A stretch of 64,000 nt of DNA from Macrophomina tecta (Eukaryota; Ascomycota; Dothideomycetes; Botryosphaeriales; Botryosphaeriaceae). The stretch lies in NCBI GenBank assembly GCA_024180945.1, contig JAKSGN010000003.1, forward strand, positions 2,914,001-2,978,000, read 5' to 3'. A program made the translations under genes and the position numbers. The notes beneath the pieces are model-generated. The model saw nothing but the letters and a program-made list of their open reading frames with translations. It did not search any database and was not told the DNA's origin. This document shows, piece by piece, positions 8,967 through 19,295 of this stretch (positions are counted from its first letter, which is position 1; every line of letters begins with the position of its first letter).

Positions 8967-10698
8967 ATGCAAGACAAGCCTCCAGTCATAGAGATCGTTC
9001 AGTACGGCTCGAATGATGAATCTCCCCAAGGCTCCTCGCAACGGCTCCCAGCCCAGCCACCTCTTCGTCTGAAAGTCATCTCAACTCTTCTGGTCTGTCT
9101 CATGGGCTTTGGAACATATTACAACCAAGGGCTTCTCGGCGCAGTGAAGACTCCGTTGAAGAAGGTAGAAGAGGTCAGAACACTTACAGATCTTCGGACG
9201 CTGACAACAGTATTCAGACCTTGCACATCAACAACATGCAATTCTCTCTCATACTCTGCACCCAAGACCTCAGCGTTGCGCTGATGATGCCCTTCAGTGG
9301 TCTTCTCACAGACTACATCGGTGGCGCCGGTACGGTCACCCGCCTCTCGTCCCAACAATCCAACACTTCAACATACTAACTCCAAACCCCCCACAACAGG
9401 CCTCCTAGTCATTTCCAGCTCTGTAGGTGTCGTTGGATCCGTCATTGTTGCCTCAGCCGTCCAGATCCGCTCTTGGGAATCGATGATGTTGGGCAGCGGG
9501 CTTCTGGCACTGGGCAACATGGCCAACTCGACCGCGCGCTACCGCCTCTTCTCAGCGTGGTTCCCGCCCAATCACGGCTTCGCGCTGACTCTCTCCTTCG
9601 AGCTTGCAGCCGCGAAGATGGGCATGCTCGTCTCCAAAGCCTGCGCAAACCCCATCGCCGAAGCCGCCGGCGACCTGGCCTGGTCGTTCTGGGTCGCCGT
9701 CTTCGCCGACCTCGCCGTCTTCCTGCTCGCCATCGGCTCGCTCTTCTTCGTGCGCGCCTGCCGCAAGAAGCACGCAGCCGTCGCGGACCCGGCGACGGGC
9801 GAGCGGCTGCTCGAGCGGACGGGCCGCTTCGAGCCGCGCCGCCTCGTCGAGCTGCCGTGGACGTTCTGGTGCGTCGTCGGGTACCACGTCTTCCAGACGA
9901 CGACGCTGCTCACCTTCGCCATGAACCTGACCGAGCTGGTCGAGGACCGCTTCAGTGTCCCGCCCCGCACCGCCGGCTGGGTCTCCGGCGTCGTCATTGG
10001 CGGCAACTTCATGCTCATCCCCGCGTTTGGCGCGCTGATCGACCGCCTCGGCCAGCGCCTGTCGCTGATGGCGGCCATCGGCCTGTCGATGACGGTCGGC
10101 ATGGCGCTGCTGCGGTTCGACGCGGGCAAGCCTGCCACCGCCGTGGCGCTGGCGTTCGTCAGCTTGGCCATCTGTCCGACCATCCTCGTCGCGTACGATG
10201 CGACTCGGTCGAGCCTGTGGCACCAGGAGCTGTATGGGACCGCGAATGCTGTGAGTCGTGCATCCAACCAACCGGCTTCTGGCCGAATTTTTTCTTTTTT
10301 TCTCGTCTTCCTTGAAAACTGACGCGCCGCCGCAGGTCAAGGTCTCCACCGGCTTCGCCACGAGCCTCATTGTAAGGGTCGGCATCGGCATCCTCCAGGA
10401 CAGGAACGGCGGCTCGTATCGGAACGTGCTGTCCGTGTATCTGGCGCTGGCAGTCGGCGCGGTTCTGTCGGCTGCGGCGATGATCCTGGGCTCCGTCGTC
10501 ACTCTCGACCTGGGGCGCTTCCAGTGGTCGAAGGAAAAGAGGGCGGCGCTCGGGCATTTGATCGCGGCGCGCACGAAGGTCGAGGATGAGCGCCTGGTTG
10601 CTGGGAAAAATAAGCTAAATGTTGTGGCCTGCTCCGCGGCTTTCACGCTCCTGTTGGGCGCTATCGCAGCGTACATATATGCCTGCCAGCGGGTCTGA
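8967..10698 (+). CDS. major facilitator superfamily transporter
   Basis: Exons 8967-9164, 9218-9329, 9400-10250 and 10336-10698 join in frame to 507 residues. The first helix reads LLVCLMGFGTYYNQGLLGAV. TDYIGGAG marks the loop between helices 2 and 3. FSAWFPPNHGFALTLSFELAAAKMG looks like the helix 4-5 region of monocarboxylate-like and MFSD1-like carriers. DRLGQRLSLMAA is the repeated motif between helices 8 and 9. About 12 membrane helices are expected, with a short cytosolic N tail rich in S, Q and P. The substrate is unknown; organic acids or sugars are possible. The true start is the ATG at 8967, since the frame upstream has no ATG. Introns 1 and 2 have CTGAC and CTAAC branch sites. Confidence 0.85.
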
Positions 10699-11279
10699 CT
10701 CGGTAATGAAATCTCTCATCTAGCACAACGAAGACAGCTTTACCTTTTTTTTTTTTTTTATATACTGACAAATTACTACATTTCCTTATCGGCTGCACAG
10801 TTGGATTGCATTCCTCGTCTTTTCTTTTCTTTGGCAATAAAGGCGACACAAAACCAGTGGCTGTTTTCCGAAAAAGAAAAGAAAAGAAAAGAAAATCACT
10901 TGAGGTGAGCGCCTGAGAGGTAAAGGACGCATTTTTCTGTTTCACATAATTCACGGTCGGCCAAGAAACAAGAGAGTAAGCGAATTTCACTGCTCTGATT
11001 TTGCGTGGCAGAAGATGCCTTCTACTCAGGAAAACCTTAGCGTGGCAAAGTCTACGGCGCTGACCATGCCCTTTTGTTTAACAAATCCTGCTCCGTGATA
11101 GAACCGGAAGGGAAATCGTGTGTCGGACCATTTTTCAATATCAGAAGAAGACGATCTTGCACCTTTTCGCCAGCTAAGCGCCCCCATGGAGTAGTATCCA
11201 AGGATAAAGCGAACCCTGTCACGTCTAAGGCGTGACGAGCTGCTCGGTAGAAGCTTCCGCACGGCCCGCTGAGGAACGA
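10699..11279. other. intergenic between converging genes
   Basis: Common 3' region of the MFS gene (plus) and the M35-like gene (minus). A T-run lies at about 10746-10759 and a GAAAA repeat near 10872-10895. No gene seen. Confidence 0.5.
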
Positions 11280-12927
11280 TCAGGGGGGGATTATCAGAAA
11301 GGCCTCTGAGTAAATATCAGTGAGTTAATGTAATAAAGCGAACAGGTGGAGTTGAACCTACCCTCAGCGTAGTAAGTGTAGGTAGAGGTGCTCATTATTG
11401 CATCGGTCCATGGGAGTAGCGTGCTTCCCGGTTGGTCAAAAGCGCCGGGAAACTCAAATAGCATCCATTCTCCTATTATCCAAAACAGTCCCAGTTCCCA
11501 GATGATGGTGCTTGCGATATTAGGAATCGGCCACCTGGTACTCGTGGGCCTGATGAGCAAGGTAATAGTCGAAGGGCACATGACTGTTATCCTGTCGACA
11601 AGATTCGTCTTCGACCACTGAACATTATCGCATTGATTCAGCTCGTCTTCACAGGTGAAGGAGGTTACGGAGCCTTTGACAATTCCTGAGGGCCCGGCTA
11701 ATGGAGGCACAATTCTGCATTCTTCTGCAATAGCCGTCAACTTGTTCGAAACCGTGCACCTGGTCCATGGCCAGTTCTCGTGAAAGTATTTATCGAACCT
11801 GTTATGTTTGCGTTAGCTGGCGCAATGATCGGCTCGTCGGCTTCATCCTACCTTTCTTGTACCATGCCTGGGTGTTCAGCCATCAAAGCTTCTCTAGCAC
11901 CAGCAGCCGCCACTTGGGTGCATGCGGCTCTTCCCCTTTTGAGCTTGGGATATAAACCCGACTCGGCACAATCTACAATGCGGAAACGTGCTTCAAGTGT
12001 GGACTGCAGATGAGGTGCCAATGCCTCTGCAGCCTTTGCACCGTCGACGGAGATCAAAGCGGCCTGTGGAACGGCAAATTCGAGCATTCCAATCTCGGTA
12101 GATCCGTCAGGCCTGGCGATAAGGAAGTCGGCCAGGACAACGGTGTAGTTACCGCCAAGGGAAAGGTCGTACATGTCAGCAATATCGACTTCCACGTGGA
12201 TTGTGGTTTTCGCTTGTATGAAGGACCAGTCATGCTCGGACCCTAGGGCGGTTTGGTTGCCACTCGGTCGATGACTTTCCTTGAACGGCAGCGCAGTCCC
12301 GTTTTCGGTGTGGAAGACGGCCAGTTTCTCTAGCCGACGCTCATCCAGGATTGATTTGGACTTGAGCAGGTGGAGGTCGGTGGTGCCGGTGTTGTGGATG
12401 TGAGCCTCGACTTTGGTGTTTCCAGTCCTCTCGATGCTGACGTTAAGTGAGGCGACTTCGCCTCCAGCGAAAGTGACTTGAGTGCCGCGGTCGAAGGGAA
12501 GGTCTAGATCAGCAAAGCTGTCAGACAAGCGAATGTCGTTGAAGCTGTCTCGGCGAGTGTGGATCGGGGATTTGCCCCAAGGATAGCCCCACGGGTCGAC
12601 GTTTCCGAGGTTTTTGGCGAGAGAACTGGCATATTTCGCAGCGAAACCCAAGACGCAGTACGAAACGAAATCGCCGTACCAGACCTTGTCCGGGGCATAG
12701 GTGAAGTCTTCCTTGAACTCGTACTTGGGTTGGGGCTTGCACTTTTTACACCAGATCTGCCTCAGGTTCGCAATTTCCATGGGGTCAACAGGGAGGTCTG
12801 GGCGATCATCCGGATCTTCATCTTTAGCCATCATGAGGCCTTCATCGGCGGGCCGTCCGTTGGGCGAAGGAGCGCAGTGCACCAGAACCAGAAGGGCCAG
12901 GAGCAGCAGATGCAGTAAGGCTCTCAT
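11280..12927 (-). CDS. secreted M35 (deuterolysin)-like protein lacking the HExxH zinc motif
   Basis: Three exons on the minus strand, 12927-11852, 11798-11362 and 11305-11280, give 512 residues. The ATG at 12927 opens a clear signal peptide (MRALLHLLLLALLVLVHC) about 100 bases after a TATAAA. Residues from roughly 130 to 330 match the deuterolysin pro-region: VEAHIHNTGTTDLHLL, the DIADMYDLS.GGNYTVV segment and SVDGAKAAEALAPHL. The C-terminal part keeps RFDKYFHENWPWTRCTVSNKLTAIAEEC and a STSTYTYYAE tail typical of M35. At residues 459-463, where active enzymes have HExxH, the sequence is WELGL, and no GTxDxxYG motif follows. Both zinc histidines are gone, so proteolysis is not expected. The gene is otherwise intact, which argues for a retained non-catalytic role. 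The last exon is only 26 nt. Confidence 0.78.
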
Positions 12928-13021
12928 GGTTCCGTCGGGAGGAGCGAACGGTGGGGTGGAAGTAACGAGGAGGAACGAGAGTGGTTGGTTGGGTGATGGA
13001 GAGGAAGGAGTCAGCGGGGAC

Positions 13022-13027
13022 TTTATA
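13022..13027 (-). promoter_or_regulatory. TATA box of the M35-like gene
   Basis: TATAAA on the minus strand, about 95-100 bases before the ATG at 12927. Confidence 0.6.
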
Positions 13028-13272
13028 AGCAGCGCGGTTTGCTGGACATTCACATGGCAGGCTGGGGTTGATGCCATCTTTTTCGGCCTCACTTGAGCCG
13101 CGTTGGCCACCGTCACTTCGGCTTGGCGGAGAGCCTTCACTTGCGCAGCAGAACGCACGTGTTTGAAACGAAGGAGGGAAGGAGGCATGAGAAGTCTGCT
13201 CTCAAAGATTGACGAAAGCGACATTACACGAGCTTTCATGCGCGATTCCTCATGTCGCGGAGAAGGCGGAAA

Positions 13273-13323
13273 TCTGACGGCGAGAATCTGACGGCGAGAA
13301 GCTGACGGCGAGAATGTGACGGG
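13273..13323. repeat. 14-bp tandem repeat, about 3.6 copies
   Basis: The unit TCTGACGGCGAGAA occurs at 13273-13286 and 13287-13300, then GCTGACGGCGAGAA at 13301-13314 and a partial copy TGTGACGGG. It lies in the divergent promoter. Confidence 0.8.
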
Positions 13324-13842
13324 TTAAGTTAGCAATCAATGGGACATCTTCTACGGCGAAGTGAGCCATAACAAAGCCAGATAGGCTTCCCTTATATGAC
13401 CCCTTGGAACCTTGGTGATGCCATCCCAGACGCACCGAGGGCCTTCCCTCCCCGATCGCCGCTTAACGCCACGAGCGGACTTGTGCAAAAGCAACTACAC
13501 ACGAATGGAGGCCCTTCGTCTTTTAGCTTAGACGGCCGAGTTCCAGCACGAGGACTAATGGAGTGAGAAGAGAACAAGCTCTGCGCAGATCCCTGCAAGC
13601 TGCACCGGTGGTCCGTGCGAGCCAGCTCGACCGTCACAACCTCTTCACCTTCAACCTTCGCTGTCCAGCTCGAGTCCACGCTTGCCCACTCGCCCAGCGC
13701 CCCCAAGACCACCTATCTGCCGCGCTTGACGGCCTCCGCGCCCAAAAACTACAACTCCACCACGACCTCTGCAGGCCGACCCATTCCCAGCCCACCACCG
13801 CCACCTCCTCCCCGCACGTCTGGCCCCCTCCGCCAGACCACC

Positions 13843-14487
13843 ATGTCGCACCAGAAATCCGGCGCGTACGGCGCCAACGCGGCCTCGGACACCTCCTTCC
13901 GCAAGACGTGGGACCGCGACGAGTACGCGGCCAAGGCGCGCGCGCACGACGACAAGCTGAAGGAGGAGGGCCGCGCGCGCTACGAGGCGAAGCTGCAGGG
14001 CAAGAAGTACGTGCGCCGCGCCTCGACTCCGCCCGATGCCCGCGACACCGAGGCCCGCAAGTCGCGCCTCGACGTCGGCTCCATGGTCGGCAAGACGATG
14101 CTGGTGCCCGCCGGCTCCGCTGTCGGCAAGAGGGGTCGCGGCGCCGGCTTCTACTGCGACGCCTGCGACCTGACCTTCAAGGACAACCTGCAGCTGGTCG
14201 AGCATTTGAATAGCAGGCAGCATTTGGTGGCCACGGGCGAGACTGGCGAGGTGCGCAGGGCGACGGTGCAGGAGGTGAGGGACAGGCTGGCGTGGTTGAA
14301 GAGGAAGAGGGAGGATGAGAAGAAGGACGAGGTGGTGGATCTGGGCGCGAGGCTGGAGCAGGCCAAGGAGAGGGAGCAGAGGGAGAGAGAGGAGAAGCGC
14401 AGGAAGAGGAACGAGAAGAGGAGGAAGACGGCTGGCGGGGTGGGTGTCAAGGAGGAGTATGACCCCAGTGAGGGCATCATCGCGTGA
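13843..14487 (+). CDS. SNU23: U4/U6.U5 tri-snRNP protein SNU23 (ZMAT2 type)
   Basis: Single exon of 214 residues starting MSHQKSGAYGANAASDTSFRK. The conserved core is FRKTWDRDEYAAKA, then a U1-type C2H2 finger at about residues 103-129 (FYCDACDLTFKDN.QLVEHLNSRQH), then a long charged coiled-coil tail (REQREREEKRRKRNEKRRK) with a nuclear-localisation character. SNU23 is a U4/U6.U5 tri-snRNP protein that joins the pre-B and B spliceosome near the 5' splice site. The frame is open further upstream but has no ATG until 13843, whose context ACCATG is good. The protein length matches fungal SNU23. Assignment is secure. Confidence 0.93.
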   Translation: MSHQKSGAYGANAASDTSFRKTWDRDEYAAKARAHDDKLKEEGRARYEAKLQGKKYVRRASTPPDARDTEARKSRLDVGSMVGKTMLVPAGSAVGKRGRGAGFYCDACDLTFKDNLQLVEHLNSRQHLVATGETGEVRRATVQEVRDRLAWLKRKREDEKKDEVVDLGARLEQAKEREQREREEKRRKRNEKRRKTAGGVGVKEEYDPSEGIIA

Positions 14488-15473
14488 GCCTCGTCAGCTT
14501 GCTCGACCGAATATGTGGCTTTGGCGTTGGTTGGAGATGGGCATTTCTAAGGCGTTTGGGAGGGGCCGATATTTCACATCACAGATTGCGGAATATCACT
14601 GGGGAAGGATACCTCTGCGGAATGAGCAGTTCCGAGACCAGAATCCGCCCTGCGGAATCCCCGCTGGTCACGAGAAGCGCACGAAATCATCATATTGCTT
14701 CATGTCGCAACAAAATTACAGACATTGCTCATCTTGGCCCTAAGGCACTAGGTATCACCTATATGAAGTACGCTAAAGTGCCAACAAAGTTTATGCATAC
14801 AGCCTGAAGTCGAACTAACTTCACTATAGGGCTCTTATCACCCACTAAGATTGGTACGGACTTCCGTCCTTACAAGGTCATCTGGCCCTCTCGTGCACCT
14901 AAGAAATTACGCCCAGCAGGCCTAGACTGCCCAAACGCATCAAACAATTTAGCTGAGAATCGACGGACTTTCATGTCCCAGCGCATGCCAATGCAGAGAC
15001 GGCAGCCGTTGCCAAGGCTAAATGCTGATTTCAATAACATGAAAGAAAAACCTCAGTTGAAGAACTCCAAGGACAAAGGAGGCAACGTCAAAGCGCAAGT
15101 CCCCAGTGCACCACAAAGCGTGCTATGCGATTGAAATCCTGCATGCAGTTCCTCATAATGCGGCCAACTCGCGTCCACTCCGGTTGCATGGAGTGGCGTC
15201 GAGACACCGTTTTGTGCAGATTGGCATTCTGCTGTCACATACGCACCCACAAAGGCTTCTGTCCAGCTACCAGATGCAGGAACGCCAGCAAACACGCAGA
15301 TAACAAAAAGAAATCCGTCCATTCTTTAAGGCGCTGCCGTGACACAGGTCCCCCAGCGAAGCAGAACCCACTAAGTGTCCCGTTCCTAGCTGTCCATCCA
15401 TCTAGCCATCTCTCCAACCGTCCCACACGAGAACGATAACCCCCCCATCCCAACAGAGCCGAGAAAAACAATA
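14488..15473. other. intergenic, no gene seen
   Basis: Spacer between SNU23 and the next plus-strand gene. No recognised coding content. Confidence 0.5.
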
Positions 15474-16592
15474 ATGTCCCTCTTCAACCAACCCCGCGGC
15501 CAGCGTCGAGGTGGCACCCAGCAGCCACCAGCACCACCACGGCGGCAACAGGGCGTCGGAGGAGCCCCCATCCGGCGATCCATCTACGACCTCGAGCGCG
15601 GGCTCTTCGGCCGCCGTACACAAGGACGGCCGGGCGGCGGCAGCACCAGAAGACAATTGGGCTCGCTGTTCAGAACCCCTCCGCCGCGGGCCCAGAGGTT
15701 CGTCGACCCCACGCCGTCGCAGCATTTCGGTCGCCGCCAGCAGGCCCCTGGCCAGTATGCTCCACGGTACCAGCAACAGCAGAGGGCCCTCTTCGAGCCA
15801 CTGCCTCCGTATAGCTCCGTGCGTGAGGGCGGGGGCCTCTTCGGCAGAAGCGGCGCAGCGCCTATCAGTGAGCCATATCCTGGATTGTCGGCGAGGGGTG
15901 ATGGCGGCATTTTTGGTGGTGGAGGCAGCCGCAACAGTGGTGGCATGTTTAGTCGCGGTGGCAGCAGCGGCGCAGGCTTGTTCGGCAAAACCTTCGGCAC
16001 TGCTCTCCTCGGATATCCGTCCGGCGGGTTGCGTATGTTCCAGCCCTCGCGTGCTGCTGGTGGCGGTCGCGGTGCTGGGGGATCGGGTAGTCTCCGCCGG
16101 CGGCGTCGCGAGGCACTGCAACGTAGGAGAAGTGAGACGGGTACGAGCTACAAGCATGGCGCTGCTAGGGGCGGGAACAGCGCGTATAAGAAGGGGCTTT
16201 GGGCGCTGGAGGATCTGGAGCATGGGGATGGCCGGTTTGGTCATGAGTTTGGGGGTGATGGGGTCGCACTTCATCGCAAAAGGAATGCGATCGGGGCCCG
16301 CTGGAGTTGCGTGGCCGCCACGGCTCGCAAGAGCGCGTACAAGAATTCTCTTTGGGACGATGAAGACCTGGAGGACGAGCAGTCCGATGAAGAGGAGGGC
16401 GAAACGCTACACCGCGTTCGTCGCCAGTCGAAGGGCTATGGCGCGCACCGCAAGCATCAGGAAGCCGGAGCGGTTGAAATTGATTACATGCGGTCTCTGA
16501 GAGAGATCGAGGATTTCGAAGACGAGCAATTCGATGACGAGGGCTTTGACGACGAGTATCTTTTGGTGACCGCCGGCCAAGCGTCGTCGTAG
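15474..16592 (+). CDS. hypothetical Arg/Gly-rich low-complexity protein
   Basis: Single open frame of 372 residues, not recognised. The N-terminal two thirds is disordered, rich in Gly, Arg, Gln and Pro, with repeated LFG/LFR elements (GLFGRRT, SLFRTPP, GLFGRSG, GIFGGGG, GLFGKTFG). A basic patch RRRRREALQRRR follows near residue 207. The C-terminal third carries three related blocks of the form AYK..LW..EDLE.., near residues 235, 285 and 333, each followed by an acidic run. No signal peptide or membrane helix is visible. The FG-like and RG-rich content suggests an RNA-associated or phase-separating protein, but this is only composition. The frame is long and uninterrupted, and the block repeats support a real protein. 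Confidence 0.6.
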   Translation: MSLFNQPRGQRRGGTQQPPAPPRRQQGVGGAPIRRSIYDLERGLFGRRTQGRPGGGSTRRQLGSLFRTPPPRAQRFVDPTPSQHFGRRQQAPGQYAPRYQQQQRALFEPLPPYSSVREGGGLFGRSGAAPISEPYPGLSARGDGGIFGGGGSRNSGGMFSRGGSSGAGLFGKTFGTALLGYPSGGLRMFQPSRAAGGGRGAGGSGSLRRRRREALQRRRSETGTSYKHGAARGGNSAYKKGLWALEDLEHGDGRFGHEFGGDGVALHRKRNAIGARWSCVAATARKSAYKNSLWDDEDLEDEQSDEEEGETLHRVRRQSKGYGAHRKHQEAGAVEIDYMRSLREIEDFEDEQFDDEGFDDEYLLVTAGQASS

Positions 16593-17809
16593 CGAACTGA
16601 AGCCGACTTCTCTTCATCAGCCTGGAGGGTATGCGCCTCAACTACGTGTGGTTCGTAAAAGCCCTATCCGCGCTGGTAGATGGTAGGGAGGTTGACGCTG
16701 CTCGTTCGACTGGGAGGAACTGACCGAGGGAATGCTGGGAGAAGCGGCCGGGTTGTACACACTCAGGAAGCTGTCGGCTGCGATCCTCCTCGACCTTCTG
16801 ACGACCGCAGAAGAATGCCCGGAGCAGGAATATCAGTTTATGGGCGGACTCTCAACAACCCCAGTAACTGACACCATGTCCCAACGTCTGGAAGCCATAA
16901 AGAAGATCGGAAGAGTTCCGGCATCAATAACACCAGTCGTCGTACGAGCCTAGGTAATTTTCACTGCCGAAATGAAACAGTATTTCCGATTCGCTAGAAT
17001 GTTCAAAATCAACCGGACTACGCGCTGTGCATATCTCGATGTCGCCAGGTGATGACCGAACAGCTCTCCGCTGGACTGGCTGGGACCCTAAGGTTTGAGA
17101 ATGGGAAAGATTTTGAGAGCAAGGTGGCAAGATACTATCACCATTGCGATATGGCCCCGGTACGAGACTCATAATCAAAGCGCGAGAGCCGATATTCTTG
17201 CATTCGAAGACGGCGATCGATTGCGACCCCACATGGGTGAAAAAGAGTACAGGGTAAATGAGTGGCGGTTATTCCTCCTTTTTCTCCAAGACCTTCCTTC
17301 CTCGGTCATGTCAAGATTGCGGCTTCTTGGTGCGGGGTCTGGATCCATAATTAAGACAACAAGCATACATCGTCGACAACGATGCTCATACTAAGTCCCT
17401 TGGTTCTAGACGGCTCAATATGTCTTTTGAGAGTGCGCAAAAATAACAAAAAAATCGCTCCCTCGACTTTGTGATGTCTACTGAGCGAGAAGAGGTCAGA
17501 GTCTATGCTCCACTGTCCTCAATGGCGTTGTATGATATTGCCTCTTGGACTTAGGCCTGTTGTGCTGTTTCCTGTTTTCTTTTATTGCCAAAAGCCGCTT
17601 GGGCTTGACGGATTGCTTTTCACAGGGATTACTGCTGTGGACGTAGAATGAAACAACAGCCCTTCATGATTGTTCTAATTCAGTGCTGTTTCCGGAATCT
17701 TCCGGTGTCTCTCCTGTTTCCTTGGTTTTTTTTTTTTTTTTTTTTTCGGTGGTACCGATCGTTTCACAGGGCTTTGGCAATGACGAGTTGATCGCGTATT
17801 AAAGCGAGC
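16593..17809. other. intergenic, no gene seen
   Basis: Spacer of normal composition with a T-run at about 17727-17746. Short open frames look random. Confidence 0.5.
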
Positions 17810-18130
17810 TCAAGTCTTGGACTCTTGCCCAGGTCTTGAGTCCTGCTGAGTTCTACGCACCCTCAAGGGGCCCCTGACTTGCTCGGCTGATACATTTGGA
17901 GCGATGACTGCGCCGCGCTGAAGGATCTCGACCTCGCCTGTGGCTCTCGCTTCGAAAACGAGGGCGCGGATGGCCGGCATTAGGTCTCGCCACTCACGCG
18001 CCCCTAAGTCCTGCAGCTCCTGAGCCGACAGCGAGCGGGCGAGCTCAGACGGACATATGGTCTTCGGATAGCGGCGTTGGTCCAGCAAGGCTGCCAGGCG
18101 AGTGCGCAGCAGGGCGGCTGTGCGATCCAT
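17810..18130 (-). CDS. small DUF3253-family protein
   Basis: Single exon of 106 residues. It reads LLRTRLAALLDQRRYPKTICPSELARSL, then EWRDLMPAIRALVFEARATGEVEILQRGAVI and a closing RGPLRVRR. This is the pattern of the DUF3253 family, a small winged-helix-like domain found in bacteria and fungi: a KTICPSE segment, a W..LMP helix, and a beta hairpin ending in RGP.R.R. The family has no known function. The protein has no signal peptide. The short length is normal for the family. Its isolated position gives no hint of a partner. Bacterial origin by transfer has been a possibility for such genes, but nothing in base use here shows it. Confidence 0.8.
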   Translation of the reverse strand: MDRTAALLRTRLAALLDQRRYPKTICPSELARSLSAQELQDLGAREWRDLMPAIRALVFEARATGEVEILQRGAVIAPNVSAEQVRGPLRVRRTQQDSRPGQESKT

Positions 18131-19295
18131 TCTTTGATGTCGGGTGGGGCCAAGGCAAGAGGTGCGCTGGTGGCGGGTGGCCGTCTAATTAAGTCGGAGC
18201 GGCACCGCGATACGGTTTAGATTAAGTTTAAACGAATGACGTCTTCTGCTCTATCCAACCATGGACTGCAAATGGAGCTGATGAAGGGCGGACAGCGTCC
18301 CCCACGTGAGCGGAAATAACCTTGAGAGGCGCTGAGGCGCTCGGCCCGGGGAATCAATGCGCGTGGCCCGACCACGCTTGAATGGGCCTCCTCAAAACAC
18401 CATCACGAGATGCAGCGCCGTGTTCGGTGCTGGGCAGCGTCGTTTCTGTTTCCTTTCAGCACCGTTTCATCCCCAGCTTGGCAGTGTCAGAGGAGAAGCC
18501 CCTGTCAAGCAGTGCCGACGTGTGTTTGCTGTTTGTTCGCTGCTGCCGCCGGCGGATGCGGGATCCGAGCTGCCGCTGCTGTCGCCGGCCCCCATCACCA
18601 CATCAAGCGCCCGGTGGGATTGGGGCTCCCGAGCAGTCGGTGCGGCGGCAGGTCTTCGAAGAGCCTGGAAGCAGTCTGGAAGTGTCGGTCACGCCAGGGG
18701 AAATTTGCGGCTCAGTGAAGCGAGCAAGGTCGCCACTCCTGCACCTCACCGCCGCGCGCGCAGTTCCTCCCTATACTGGGGCTCTGGGGCGCTGGAGGCG
18801 TGGTGTAGCGCGCGCAGGAGCGTTCCGCATCATTTCGTTTGGCGGGACGGAAAAACATGGGTGAACAGGATGCGCCGCATGCGCGGTGGCCTGGCCTGTT
18901 TCATCTCCAAGCGATTGGTGTTCCTGACGCCGCAGGAGCCACACCCTTCCGCTTTCAGCAGTCCTGCCGCTTGCCTGGTGGAGCATCACAGCTGGCTGCA
19001 CCGTGTAGATGAAACTCTCTTCTTGGCATCGCCCTTTTCGCTATCCACTTCGCGCTGCGCGGGCGGGCAAGCGAGGGGAGGGAGTCCTCGGCAATGCTTC
19101 AGCCCTCTGGATGAGTCTGATCCTCCTGCCGGATGCTCCCCCGGTTGCGTTGTATAAGAGCAGCCTGCCCTGCCAGCAATGTGGGTTTTCTTCTCCATCA
19201 AGCCTGGATAGCTTAGCATTCCTTCTCGCTTTCTTCTGCTTTCAGCAACCTTCGTTCTTTTCGTCACTCTTTGACACCCACACTCTTTCGCCAAA
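18131..19295. other. upstream region of the AA9 gene
   Basis: GC-rich spacer. A 266-codon frame at 18357-19157 overlaps other long frames and has no family features, so it is left out. The TATA box of the AA9 gene lies at 19153. Confidence 0.55.
19153..19158 (+). promoter_or_regulatory. TATA box of the AA9 gene
   Basis: TATAAG, 143 bases before the ATG, followed by a CT-rich leader near 19185-19290 as is usual for strongly expressed fungal genes. Confidence 0.55.

Larger units (their letters stand above)
12928..13842. other. divergent promoter region
   Basis: Shared upstream region of the M35-like gene (minus) and SNU23 (plus). It holds the TATA box at 13022-13027 and the 14-bp tandem repeat at 13273-13323. 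Frames open on both strands here have no ATG that suits a gene. Confidence 0.55.

Noticed and set aside
11343..11362. GGTTCAACTCC on the minus strand, B-box-like
   Set aside because: It lies in the last intron of the M35-like gene and its flanks do not form a T stem.
14823..14833. TCACTATAGGG, similar to part of a phage T7 promoter
   Set aside because: Only 11 bases match and the rest is absent; no sign of vector sequence nearby.
18357..19157. 266-codon open frame upstream of the AA9 gene
   Set aside because: It overlaps other long frames, has a Ser/Arg/Pro-rich random composition and lies in the AA9 promoter with its TATA box.
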